Source of the DNA: an uncultured Bacteroidia bacterium
GTDB lineage: Bacteria; Bacteroidota; Bacteroidia; Bacteroidales; UBA932
Length of the DNA: 38,109 nucleotides
Assembly: GCA_902762655.1 (NCBI GenBank)
Contig: CACWOZ010000019.1
Coordinates: 1 to 38,109, forward strand
Reading direction: 5' to 3'
Shown here: in pieces, positions 9,332 to 16,271 of the stretch
Position numbering within the stretch: position 1 is the first letter of the stretch
Layout: every line of letters starts with the position of its first letter
Notes under the pieces: generated by a model
Told to the model about the DNA's origin: nothing
Database searches by the model: none
The model's input: only the letters and a program-made list of their open reading frames with translations
Position numbers and translations under genes: made by a program

Positions 9332-10306
9332 TTATTTCAAATTGTGACGGCCGGTAGCCTTGAGCCAGCCTATGAGAAGTTCGGGGCGGTCTGTCTGAAT
9401 GAGAGACACTCCCCGGTCCAAATACTGCTGATATACTTCGCCTGGGTCTTCAGCCAGGAAAGCGGCATCATCGTCGTTGCCGTCCCCTCCGCAAAGGCTG
9501 GCCCAGATGGTGTTCACCCATATTTTCGAGCCCTGATCCACTATTCTACGGCAAGCCTCCTCAAAGGCGCCGTCCCCATTGCTCTGCCAGCACACTTCGT
9601 AGGCCATGGGCACTACATTCTGGTCAAAGTAACTCTGGAACAGTTTTTTGCCGCCGGGCTTCTGAATATCCACAACCGGCATGTACATCATATTGTGAGG
9701 GTAATTGGCTTCGTGCCGGGTAACCGTCTCTATAGATTTTTTTCCTTTGATAAGGACCTGGTCCGTAACTCCCATTTCTTCGGTAATGGCAAGGACTTCG
9801 TCGTAGTAGTCGTATCCTTTGTCGATATTCACGCAGATTCGGTCCTTTGTGCACTGGAGCGCTTCGCGGAGCGTGGGCATCCGGAGTGTATCGATTTCCA
9901 CTCCGTGGGCCCGCTTGAGGCTAAGTGCCTTGATTTCCTCAAGCGTAAGGTCAGAAATTTTGGCGCTTTTGCCGGGCTGGTCGCGGAAGACACGGCTGAA
10001 GTTGGTGGTACGCAGAACGTTTCCGTCATGGCACAAGACCAGGACACTGTCTTTGGTGCGATGGATGTCGATTTCCACTATATCGGCTTCCATTGCTATA
10101 ACGCTCTCTATTGCGGGGATGGAATTCTCCGGCCAGTTGCGCCAGTCTCCGCGGTGGACGGCCACGACCACATATTTAGTAGACGGGTCGTGCATCTTAG
10201 CGGCGATTGCCGCGGCACGGGAAGGATATTGTGTAGACGGCCCGGGTGCAGAACATGACAACAGAAAGCACAGGGCGGCTATTACAAACAGGTTATTCTT
10301 ACTCAT
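9332..10306 (-). CDS. Glycerophosphodiester phosphodiesterase (GDPD) family lipoprotein
   Basis: 324 residues. Lipoprotein signal with lipobox LLSC (Cys18), so it is anchored in the envelope. The TIM-barrel GDPD signature is present: HRG at 51-53, PEN at 59-61, EIDIHRTKD around 78-86 with the metal-binding Glu and Asp, and CHD with His93. The family hydrolyses glycerophosphodiesters to glycerol-3-phosphate and an alcohol; some members act on other phosphodiesters. The usual ENT appears as ENS here, a mild change. It is the first gene of the five-gene lipoprotein run, and every following gene is 1-30 nt away. The upstream region holds an 11-C tract hairpin and a GC-rich hairpin. I found no clean TAnnTTTG promoter for it, so it may be expressed from a variant promoter or by read-through from rhaBA past the terminator. 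Confidence 0.88.
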   Translation of the reverse strand: MSKNNLFVIAALCFLLSCSAPGPSTQYPSRAAAIAAKMHDPSTKYVVVAVHRGDWRNWPENSIPAIESVIAMEADIVEIDIHRTKDSVLVLCHDGNVLRTTNFSRVFRDQPGKSAKISDLTLEEIKALSLKRAHGVEIDTLRMPTLREALQCTKDRICVNIDKGYDYYDEVLAITEEMGVTDQVLIKGKKSIETVTRHEANYPHNMMYMPVVDIQKPGGKKLFQSYFDQNVVPMAYEVCWQSNGDGAFEEACRRIVDQGSKIWVNTIWASLCGGDGNDDDAAFLAEDPGEVYQQYLDRGVSLIQTDRPELLIGWLKATGRHNLK

Positions 10307-10384
10307 TTTGGTTATTGAAATCTATTATGCAGTCAGTGTAATTCTATGGTTCTCAGGGACTACCCGGGACCATACGGCAAAGCA

Positions 10385-10408
10385 CGCGGACTCCGAAACG
10401 GAGCCGCG
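10385..10408 (-). other. GC-rich hairpin in the operon leader
   Basis: Read on the minus strand, CGCGGCTCCG and CGGAGTCCGCG form a 10-bp stem with one bulged T and a TTT loop, about 80 nt upstream of the GDPD start. There is no T-tract after it in the direction of the operon, so it is not a terminator for reading towards GDPD. It may stabilise the mRNA or control translation. Confidence 0.5.
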
Positions 10409-10446
10409 CCAAAAAAACTTTGTCGGTTTGAATACTTAGAAATGTA

Positions 10447-10470
10447 CCCCCCCCCCCATTTCATGGGGGG
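10447..10470. repeat. C11 homopolymer tract with 8-bp hairpin
   Basis: A run of 11 C (10447-10457) continues into CCCCCCAT (10452-10459), then TTC, then ATGGGGGG (10463-10470), a perfect 8-bp inverted repeat. It sits in the upstream region of the surface-lipoprotein operon. Homopolymers of this length are prone to length changes by slippage. Confidence 0.75.
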
Positions 10471-10586
10471 CAACCATCCATATCCTACAATATGTAAGTG
10501 GACTTCTCATTTTGAAATAATCTCGCGAAGTTAATGTTTTTTTAAAAAAATACTAACATATAAATACGCTGATTTGGCAGAATTTA

Positions 10587-10629
10587 TAAAAAGTGCAGGT
10601 ACCGGTCCAAAGAATGGACCGGTACCTGC
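10587..10629 (-). terminator. Rho-independent terminator of rhaBA
   Basis: On the minus strand, GCAGGTACCGGTCC (10629-10616), a 7-nt loop (ATTCTTT) and GGACCGGTACCTGC (10608-10595) form a perfect 14-bp stem. This is followed by ACTTTTTATAAA. It lies about 65 nt after the rhaA stop codon. Confidence 0.85.
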
Positions 10630-10648
10630 GAAAAGGGGGTGTTTTTGT

Positions 10649-10681
10649 GGGTACCCTGCAAGATTTTGGACCGGTACCGAC
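10649..10681 (-). repeat. Extra GGTACC-containing copies ahead of the rhaA terminator
   Basis: Plus-strand 10668-10681 (GGACCGGTACCGAC) repeats the 11-bp core GGACCGGTACC of the terminator right arm. 10649-10659 (GGGTACCCTGC) is a third related copy with the GTACC core and the TGC end. In the rhaA mRNA the first copy could pair with the terminator's distal arm over 11 bp, competing with the terminator stem. Confidence 0.6.
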
Positions 10682-10693
10682 AGATAAAGGAGA

Positions 10694-11944
10694 CTAGCGC
10701 TTGGAAGTAACTTCGCGCTCGTACTTCTCGATAGCGGGGATGAATTCTTCGCCTACAGGAACGCCGTTCTTGTAGTTGAAGTAGTCGAACACTGCACCGA
10801 AAGGCAGGGTCTTGGCCTCTTCGAGGAGGGCGAGTTTCTGGAAGCCCTTGCCCTCTGCCTCCAACTCACGCAGTTTGGCAAGTGGTTCGAGCAGGGCGCT
10901 GAGGATGCACTTCTGGGTGGCACGGGTGCCGATGATGTATGCACCGATGCGGTTGATGGAAGCGTCGAAGTAGTCGAGGCCGACGTGTGCACGGTGAAGG
11001 CCGTCTGCACGGACAAGCTCCTTGAAGAAATCGAGGGTCATGTCGTTCATGATGGTCACGTGGTCGGAATCCCAGCGGACGGGACGGCTTACGTGGAGCA
11101 TCAGTTCGGGGACATAGAGCAACAGGGAAGAAACCTTGTCTGCAACGTTCTCTGTGGGCTCGTAGTGGCCGGTATCAAGAGTATAGATGACCTTGCGGGA
11201 TGCGCAGTAGCCCTCGAAGAAGTCCATGGAACCGACGGTGTAGCTCTCGAGGCCTATGCCGAAGAGTTTTGCCTCGACGCAGCTCTTCATGCCGGGAAGG
11301 TCCTCCTTGAGGATATCATCGAGAGATTCGGCGAGAATCTCGCGGTATTTCTTGCGGTTCACGGTGTAGTCCTTCTGTCCATCATGCACCCAGATATTCA
11401 TGATACAGGGGTCGTTCTGTGCCTTGCCCATAGCATCTGCAATCTTGCGGCAGCGCTTGGTATGCTCGATCCAGAATTCACGGACGGCCTTGTCAGGATT
11501 TGCAAGGGAGAGATCCCCGCTCTTGGGATGGCCGAAGGATGTGGAGTTGAAGTCGAGTTTGAAATTATTTGCCTTTGCCCAGTCAATCCAACTTTGGAAA
11601 TGCTCCACGCCTACTTTGTCGCGGTCGACGAACTTGCCTCCGAAATCACCGTAAATCTCGTGGAGATTCACACGGTGGTTGCCGGCGAGCAGCGTCTTGA
11701 CGAACTCAAGGTCTGCACGGACTTCATCGATATTGCGGGCGCGTCCAGGATAGTTGCCTGTGGTCTGGATGCCTCCGGAGAGTCCGGCATTGCTCTCGAA
11801 ACCCATGACATCGTCGGTCTGCCAGCAATGAAGGGAAATCTGTTGTTTTTCAAGCTGTTCGATTGCCTTGTCGGTATCTACACCGAGGGCGGCATAGCGC
11901 TCTTTTGCATAAGCATAGGCGCTGAGGATGTTTGCTTCTTTCAT
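10694..11944 (-). CDS. rhaA: L-rhamnose isomerase
   Basis: 416 residues, close to the 419 of E. coli RhaA. It converts L-rhamnose to L-rhamnulose in the cytoplasm with a divalent metal. The protein matches the family along its whole length: SLHCWQTDDVMGFE near the N-terminus, GNYPGRARN, NLHEIYGDFGGKFVDRD, FNSTSFGHPK, NIWVHDGQKD, LDTGHYEPTE, PVRWDSDHV and GLDYFDASINRIGAY. It starts 3 nt after the rhaB stop, giving an isomerase-kinase operon. No rhamnulose-1-phosphate aldolase or permease follows; a strong terminator and unrelated lipoprotein genes come next, so the rest of the pathway must be encoded elsewhere. Confidence 0.97.
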   Translation of the reverse strand: MKEANILSAYAYAKERYAALGVDTDKAIEQLEKQQISLHCWQTDDVMGFESNAGLSGGIQTTGNYPGRARNIDEVRADLEFVKTLLAGNHRVNLHEIYGDFGGKFVDRDKVGVEHFQSWIDWAKANNFKLDFNSTSFGHPKSGDLSLANPDKAVREFWIEHTKRCRKIADAMGKAQNDPCIMNIWVHDGQKDYTVNRKKYREILAESLDDILKEDLPGMKSCVEAKLFGIGLESYTVGSMDFFEGYCASRKVIYTLDTGHYEPTENVADKVSSLLLYVPELMLHVSRPVRWDSDHVTIMNDMTLDFFKELVRADGLHRAHVGLDYFDASINRIGAYIIGTRATQKCILSALLEPLAKLRELEAEGKGFQKLALLEEAKTLPFGAVFDYFNYKNGVPVGEEFIPAIEKYEREVTSKR

Positions 11945-11947
11945 ATA

Positions 11948-13363
11948 TTAGAATGTCTTGACTTTGAATTCTCTGGATATAATCTCACGCATCTCCCAAC
12001 GGTCCTTCACGATGCCGGCGGCCTTGGCCTGCATCATCAGGTTGCCGATCGCGGTGGCCTCGGTAGGCCCGGCTACCACCTTCACTCCTGTGGCTGCCGC
12101 AGTCAGGCGGCTCATGGTGTCGTTTGCGGATCCGCCTCCGATTACGTGCAGGGTGTCAATGGTGAAGGATGCCTGTGCACGAAGGATTTCAAGCACCTCA
12201 TGGTACTTCGCAGCGAGGCTGCAGTAGATGCAGCGTATCATCTCGGCATCGTTCTCCGGAACGGGCTTGCCATCCTTGCGCAGAAGGGCGCAGATGGCGG
12301 ATGGCATGTCGGACGGATTGGCGAGGGTGGGATCATCGGGATCGATTATGCCGGTGAATCCGGCTGCCGCTCCGGCCATAGCCTCGATTTCGGGATAGGT
12401 ATATGTGCGGCCTTCCTTTGCCCAGGACTTGCGGCTCTGCTCGAGCAGCCACATGCCGGTGATATTTTTGAGGAAACGGGTAGTACCTTCAATGCCTCCT
12501 TCGTTGGTAAAGTTGAGACGGCAGGTTTCATCGGAAATCAGGGGCTTGGGGGACTCGATGCCCATCAGGCTCCAGGTGCCGCTGCTCAGATATGCGAAGT
12601 GAGGGTTTGCGGCAGGTACCGCGGCAATGGCGGATGCTGTGTCGTGCCCGGCGACGGCGATTACAGGAACCTGTCCGATTCCGGTTTCAAGAGCAATCTC
12701 CTTCTTCAGGACTCCAACTTTTGTCCCTGGCTGCACAATGGGGGGAAGTATGTCCGGATTGATTCCGAGGCGCTTCAGGAACGGTTTTTCGAACTGGCGG
12801 GTGTTCTGATTCATCATTCCGGAAGTAGACGCATCGGTGTATTCGCAAACCATATTCCCTGTCAGCAGATATGAAAGCAGATCCGGCATGAACAGGATTT
12901 TGTCGGCAGAAAGCAGAGGATCATAACCCGCCTTCTTCTGGGCATAGAGCTGGAAGATGGTGTTGAAGTTCATGATCTGGATGCCGGTCACACCGTAGAG
13001 TTCCTCGCGCGGGATTATGTTGAATACCTCTTCGGGAATGCCTTCGGTATAAGGATCCCTATAGGCCCTCGGCCACTCCAGAAGGGAGCCGTCAGCGCCT
13101 ATCGCACCGAAATCCACTCCCCATGTGTCTATACCTATGGATTCAATCTTGTATCCGAGTTCAGCCGCTCTTTTGAGCCCGGCCTTGAGATGTCCGAAAA
13201 GTTCGTCCGTATTCCAGTGGAAACGCCCGCACTTCTCCTGCACACCGTTAGGGAAACGATGTATCTCTTCCATCGAGAATTTTCCATCCTCGAAACCGCC
13301 TACGATCGCACGGCCGCTGGTGGCGCCGAGGTCGAAAGCAAGAAATTTGTGATCTGTGTTCAT
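11948..13363 (-). CDS. rhaB: Rhamnulokinase
   Basis: 471 residues, FGGY-family sugar kinase that phosphorylates L-rhamnulose. It shows the ATPase-core landmarks DLGATSGRAIVG at the N-terminus, IGIDTWGVDFG, AGHDTASAIAAVP, YLSSGTWSLMGIE and VIGGGSANDTMSRLTA followed by GPTEATAIGN. It is the first gene of the rhaBA operon. The divergent AraC-type gene is 81 bp away and is the natural regulator. The start ATG at 13363 is followed directly by the phosphate-1 motif at the usual distance. Confidence 0.97.
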   Translation of the reverse strand: MNTDHKFLAFDLGATSGRAIVGGFEDGKFSMEEIHRFPNGVQEKCGRFHWNTDELFGHLKAGLKRAAELGYKIESIGIDTWGVDFGAIGADGSLLEWPRAYRDPYTEGIPEEVFNIIPREELYGVTGIQIMNFNTIFQLYAQKKAGYDPLLSADKILFMPDLLSYLLTGNMVCEYTDASTSGMMNQNTRQFEKPFLKRLGINPDILPPIVQPGTKVGVLKKEIALETGIGQVPVIAVAGHDTASAIAAVPAANPHFAYLSSGTWSLMGIESPKPLISDETCRLNFTNEGGIEGTTRFLKNITGMWLLEQSRKSWAKEGRTYTYPEIEAMAGAAAGFTGIIDPDDPTLANPSDMPSAICALLRKDGKPVPENDAEMIRCIYCSLAAKYHEVLEILRAQASFTIDTLHVIGGGSANDTMSRLTAAATGVKVVAGPTEATAIGNLMMQAKAAGIVKDRWEMREIISREFKVKTF

Positions 13364-13444
13364 AATGTATTATTATGTAGTTTTCAAAGGTATCTATTCC
13401 AAATTGTTTTTTAACTTTGCAGTGCGACAACAAAACTTTGAGAA
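13364..13444. promoter_or_regulatory. Divergent promoter region rhaB / araC-type regulator
   Basis: A minus-strand -7 box TACCTTTG (plus 13385-13392) lies 22 nt before rhaB. A plus-strand -7 box TAACTTTG (13412-13419) lies 26 nt before the regulator gene. Both fit TAnnTTTG. No clean TTTG -33 element was found at 19-21 bp for either, which fits promoters that need an activator. Confidence 0.6.
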
Positions 13445-14341
13445 ATGACCTCAATTCACTTGAAATATCTTGCAGTGAACCCTGTCGACCTCGAATGGGG
13501 CCTGGCCGTTAATTCGGTGGGCAGGCAGGAGATAGAGCCGGGAAGCCCTTATCCACCTGCAAACCACCCGACCAGGTACCTGTTTTCTCCCGACAAAGGC
13601 AGAGTGCTGAACGAGTATCAGTTACTTTACATAACAAGCGGTCGCGGAACCTTCTCATGCGACACTCTCGGCAGAGACCGCAAACTCCAGGTAAATGCCG
13701 GATCCATGATCATTCTCTTCCCAGGAGAATGGCACAATTACCGGCCAAGTGAAGAAACCGGCTGGACGGAGTACTGGATAGGATTCAAGGGGCCCCAGGC
13801 GGATTCCCTGGTCGCGAACGGCTTCTTCAGCAAGAACAGGCCGGTACTCGAAGTGTCGTTCCACGAAAACATACTGGATACTTATTCAAGGGCTATACAC
13901 ATTGCTGAAATGCAGAAATCAGGCTTCCAGCAGGCTCTGTCGGGTATTGTATCGTCTTTGCTGGGATCCGCCTACTATTATAGCAGAAACCGCAGTTTCA
14001 TGCTCTCCAACACCGACCGCATGATAGCCAAGGCAAAAATGATCATTTCCGAGCAACTGTATTCGATAGACCCGAAGGCGCTCGCCGACCAGTTGTTCGT
14101 AAGTTACTCATCCTTTCGCAGGACCTTCAAGGAATACACGGGATTCTCGCCCGCCAAATACATTTTGAATCTCAAAATTGACCAGGCAAAGGAACTGCTC
14201 ACGAACAGTTCGGCAGAAATCAAAGAAATCGCATATAAGCTGGGGTTCGAGAACACAGACTACTTCTTCACGGTGTTCCGGCGCACCACATCCCAGACAC
14301 CTCTGGCATACAGGAACGAAACTCAGGGGAAGAAGTTGTAG
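13445..14341 (+). CDS. AraC-family transcriptional regulator (probable rhamnose regulator)
   Basis: 298 residues. The N-terminal about 170 residues are a cupin-like ligand-binding domain (LLYITSGRGTFSC, AGSMIILFPGEWHNY, W.EYWIGFKG). The C-terminal about 100 residues are the double helix-turn-helix domain: ALADQLFVSYSSFRRTFKEYTGFSP, then IKEIAYKLGFENTDYFFTVFRRTTSQTPLAYR. Divergent position 81 bp from rhaBA makes it the likely rhamnose-responsive regulator, as in other Bacteroidales rhamnose loci where an AraC protein controls the genes. That role is inferred from context, since the ligand cannot be read from the sequence. Confidence 0.93.
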   Translation: MTSIHLKYLAVNPVDLEWGLAVNSVGRQEIEPGSPYPPANHPTRYLFSPDKGRVLNEYQLLYITSGRGTFSCDTLGRDRKLQVNAGSMIILFPGEWHNYRPSEETGWTEYWIGFKGPQADSLVANGFFSKNRPVLEVSFHENILDTYSRAIHIAEMQKSGFQQALSGIVSSLLGSAYYYSRNRSFMLSNTDRMIAKAKMIISEQLYSIDPKALADQLFVSYSSFRRTFKEYTGFSPAKYILNLKIDQAKELLTNSSAEIKEIAYKLGFENTDYFFTVFRRTTSQTPLAYRNETQGKKL

Positions 14342-14703
14342 TCTCTGTGAGGTTTTAACGATGCGGCCGGACACATTAGAATAGATATATGCCCAAGAAC
14401 TATCTGAAGCGGAAGTACTGAGGGATGGTATTAAGGGAAATTTGAAAGTATTGAGTGAGTAAAGAAAGAGCAGCGCCCCGCTTCCGGAGGCGCTGCTGAT
14501 TTTTTTGCCACTCCGGGCCTTGAGAGCGTAACCCTCATCGTTAGATAAGACCTCGGGTGATCAGCTTCAACGCCTTTTTTCCTCTTTCTACACCGGCGTA
14601 AAGCAATCAACGCCGAGAATTAGTGCAAGGCCAGTTTCTTCTAGGTGGATTTGACCGGCTGAATCGATAAAGCCGAAATACTGTATATTCCAAATATTTT
14701 TCC
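14342..14703. other. Gene-free spacer between AraC gene and HNH gene
   Basis: Apart from the terminator at 14469-14506, about 360 nt hold no convincing gene on either strand. Only ORFs of a few residues are present (for example a 10-codon ORF at about 14390). No tRNA or ncRNA was recognised. Confidence 0.5.
14469..14506 (+). terminator. Terminator downstream of the AraC-type gene
   Basis: AGCAGCGCC (14469-14477) pairs perfectly with GGCGCTGCT (14489-14497), followed by GA and seven T (14500-14506). It lies about 130 nt after the regulator stop. Confidence 0.85.
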
Positions 14704-14711
14704 TATATTTG
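14704..14711 (+). promoter_or_regulatory. -7 box of the HNH gene
   Basis: TATATTTG matches TAnnTTTG and ends 20 nt before the ATG at 14732. An AAAGGAAA purine stretch lies between them. No TTTG -33 box was seen at the right distance. Confidence 0.5.
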
Positions 14712-14731
14712 TTAATAAAGGAAACATATCG

Positions 14732-15097
14732 ATGGAAACGAAGATCTGTTCAGCGTGTCATCAGGAAAAGCCTGTTTCTGAATTCTATACACAGCGTGGC
14801 CACAAGTACGGGGTCATGAGTTTGTGTAAGGAATGCTTCAACAAATTCTGTATGGAAAGGTGGAAGCAAAGGAAGATTAAATACATCAAACAATTGGGAG
14901 GCAAATGCCAATCCTGCGGTCTGGAATTGAATGACCATAATTACTGTGTGTTTGACTTTCACCATTTGGATCCACAGGAAAAGGAATATGTGTGGACGAA
15001 ACTGAGGCTGCTCTCTGATTCACGGATCCAAGAAGAATTATCGAAATGCAAGTTGCTTTGTGCGAATTGCCACAGATTGACCCACCACGAACAGTAG
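14732..15097 (+). CDS. Small HNH-type zinc-binding protein
   Basis: 121 residues. Two zinc-ribbon-like halves are visible: CSACHQEKPVSEFY...CKECFNKFC at the N-terminus, and CQSCG...FDFHHLDP...CKLLCANCHRLTHHE at the C-terminus. The second is the HNH pattern (HH, then a CxxCH knuckle). HNH proteins of this size are nucleases, often free-standing or linked to mobile elements; catalytic activity is inferred only from motifs. The gene is AT-richer than its neighbours. Its TAG stop (15095-15097) lies on the 3' end of the tRNA-Arg gene on the other strand. This position at a tRNA 3' end and the different base composition hint at horizontal arrival, but no integrase or repeat was found. Confidence 0.8.
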   Translation: METKICSACHQEKPVSEFYTQRGHKYGVMSLCKECFNKFCMERWKQRKIKYIKQLGGKCQSCGLELNDHNYCVFDFHHLDPQEKEYVWTKLRLLSDSRIQEELSKCKLLCANCHRLTHHEQ

Positions 15098-15168
15098 TCC
15101 CTGTGAGATTCGAACTCACGACTTACGGTTTAGAAGACCGTTACTCTATCCAACTGAGTTAAGGGACC
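15095..15168 (-). tRNA. tRNA-Arg (TCT)
   Basis: 74 nt fold as a full cloverleaf on the minus strand: acceptor GGTCCCT/AGGGACT with one G-U, D-stem ACTC/GAGT, anticodon stem ACGGT/ACCGT with loop CTTCTAA (anticodon TCT), and T-stem GTGAG/CTCAC with TTCGAAT. The discriminator is A and CCA is not encoded. The last 3 nt overlap the stop codon of the HNH gene. Confidence 0.97.
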
Positions 15169-15202
15169 AGACTGGGCCGGAAAGCCGGCTGCAAAAAGCT
15201 TG

Positions 15203-15210
15203 CAAATATA
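15203..15210 (-). promoter_or_regulatory. -7 box of tRNA-Arg
   Basis: On the minus strand TATATTTG matches TAnnTTTG, lies about 35 nt before the tRNA 5' end and directly follows the flippase gene's stop codon. No clear -33 box was seen. Confidence 0.5.
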
Positions 15211-16206
15211 CTAATTTTTTCTGGATGCGTTGCCATTCTTGAGGATGACGATGCGCATAATGTAAGACCAGACACCAAGCACGATTACCAGCACTGCGTG
15301 CAGTTCGTGGCAAAGGGTGGCGAACAGCAGACCTATCTCTTCGGTCGTACCATAAAGGCCCATAAGCGAGACCTTCAGCAAATAGTGATATGCTCCGATC
15401 CCTCCTGGTACCGGCACCAGTGAGGCTACGTTGCCCAGCGAAGCCACGAACAGCCCGTCTGCCATCATGGCGCCCGAAAGTTGCGGGATTGCCTTCAGCA
15501 CGAAGTAACTCATCAGCATATACATCACCCAGATCAGCACCGAGTACAGCAGGAACAGGACTTTGTTCTTGATGAGAGCGAAAGTCTCGAATCCAATGAG
15601 GAAGCCCTCGAGCATTTCGTTGAGTTTACCGAAGAACTTGCTGCGGTCGCGGAGCTTGCGGATCAGGATGATAGCCGTGACAATCAGCAACAGGATGACC
15701 ACGAGCCCCCAGAGGATTATGGAGTGCGATGCCAGAGGATGCCATATATTGTCAACGAAGAATCCCCCGAATCTCCCCCATGCGAACACCAACGAAATAA
15801 CGAACATCAGCACTATGGCAAGGATGTCCCATGCCCTTTCCATCATCACAGTGCCGAAAACTGTCTGGTAGGGCAGTTTGGCCGTGGTCAGGAGCGCGGT
15901 GCGTAGAAGGTCTCCGGAACCGGGGAGGGCGATACTCGCCATGCCGCCGATGTTGTTCGCGTCCCACACGCGTCCATAGTGGATGCTGTTGTCCAGAGGG
16001 TGGACCAACTGTGTCCAGCGGAGGGCACGGAAAACGAGCGCAAGGTATCCTGCAATGCAGAAGAGGAGTATCCATCCCCAGCGCGTTGCCTTCAGTCCGA
16101 TAAAGAATTCCTGCCAGTTGATTCCGCGGAAAGCGAGGTATACGAGCAGACCTGCCAGCCCTAACGACAGCAGATATTTGAGTATTTTGAGAAGGTTTTT
16201 CTTCAC
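15211..16206 (-). CDS. Flippase-like integral membrane protein (LPG synthase TM / UPF0104 family)
   Basis: 331 residues from the GTG at 16206 (MKKNLLKILKYLLSLGLAGLL). It has about eight hydrophobic segments. Family landmarks are FRALRWTQLV, NNIGGMASIALPGSGDLLRTALL, ERAWDILAIV and VPVPGGIGAYHYLL. The family includes MprF-type lipid flippases and YbhN-like proteins, so a role in moving lipid or a lipid-linked substrate across the inner membrane is likely; the substrate is unknown. The frame is open to an ATG at 16260, which would add 18 hydrophilic residues. I prefer the GTG because relatives start at this MKK..LK segment and because both divergent -7 boxes lie upstream of it. The box TAACTTTG ends just 6 nt before the GTG, implying almost no leader. 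Confidence 0.85.
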   Translation of the reverse strand: MKKNLLKILKYLLSLGLAGLLVYLAFRGINWQEFFIGLKATRWGWILLFCIAGYLALVFRALRWTQLVHPLDNSIHYGRVWDANNIGGMASIALPGSGDLLRTALLTTAKLPYQTVFGTVMMERAWDILAIVLMFVISLVFAWGRFGGFFVDNIWHPLASHSIILWGLVVILLLIVTAIILIRKLRDRSKFFGKLNEMLEGFLIGFETFALIKNKVLFLLYSVLIWVMYMLMSYFVLKAIPQLSGAMMADGLFVASLGNVASLVPVPGGIGAYHYLLKVSLMGLYGTTEEIGLLFATLCHELHAVLVIVLGVWSYIMRIVILKNGNASRKN

Positions 16207-16212
16207 GGAATG

Positions 16213-16252
16213 CAAAGTTACTACTTTATCCCGATATTTTTCCTTATTTTTG
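16213..16252. promoter_or_regulatory. Divergent -7 boxes: flippase gene (-) and PfkB kinase (+)
   Basis: Minus-strand TAACTTTG (plus 16213-16220) and plus-strand TATTTTTG (16245-16252) both match TAnnTTTG. The first ends 6 nt before the GTG at 16206, the second 19 nt before the ATG at 16272. Confidence 0.55.
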
Positions 16253-16271
16253 TTAATCATTAGGAATAATT

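Larger units (their letters stand above)
10307..10586 (-). promoter_or_regulatory. Leader/promoter region of the lipoprotein operon
   Basis: This stretch between the rhaA terminator and the GDPD gene holds no gene. On the minus strand it contains an imperfect -7-like TAACTTCG (plus-strand 10526-10533, one mismatch to TAnnTTTG) and AT-rich DNA. It also has the poly-C hairpin at 10447-10470 and the GC hairpin at 10385-10408. Operon transcription should start here, but no exact consensus promoter was found. Confidence 0.4.

Noticed and set aside
10985-12874. 629-codon plus-strand ORF across rhaA and rhaB
   Set aside because: It is antisense to two full-length enzymes that match their families end to end, so it is a shadow frame.
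14390-14422. 10-codon ORF (MPKNYLKRKY) downstream of the AraC gene
   Set aside because: Too short, no supporting spacing or homologue that I recognise; chance occurrence is likely.
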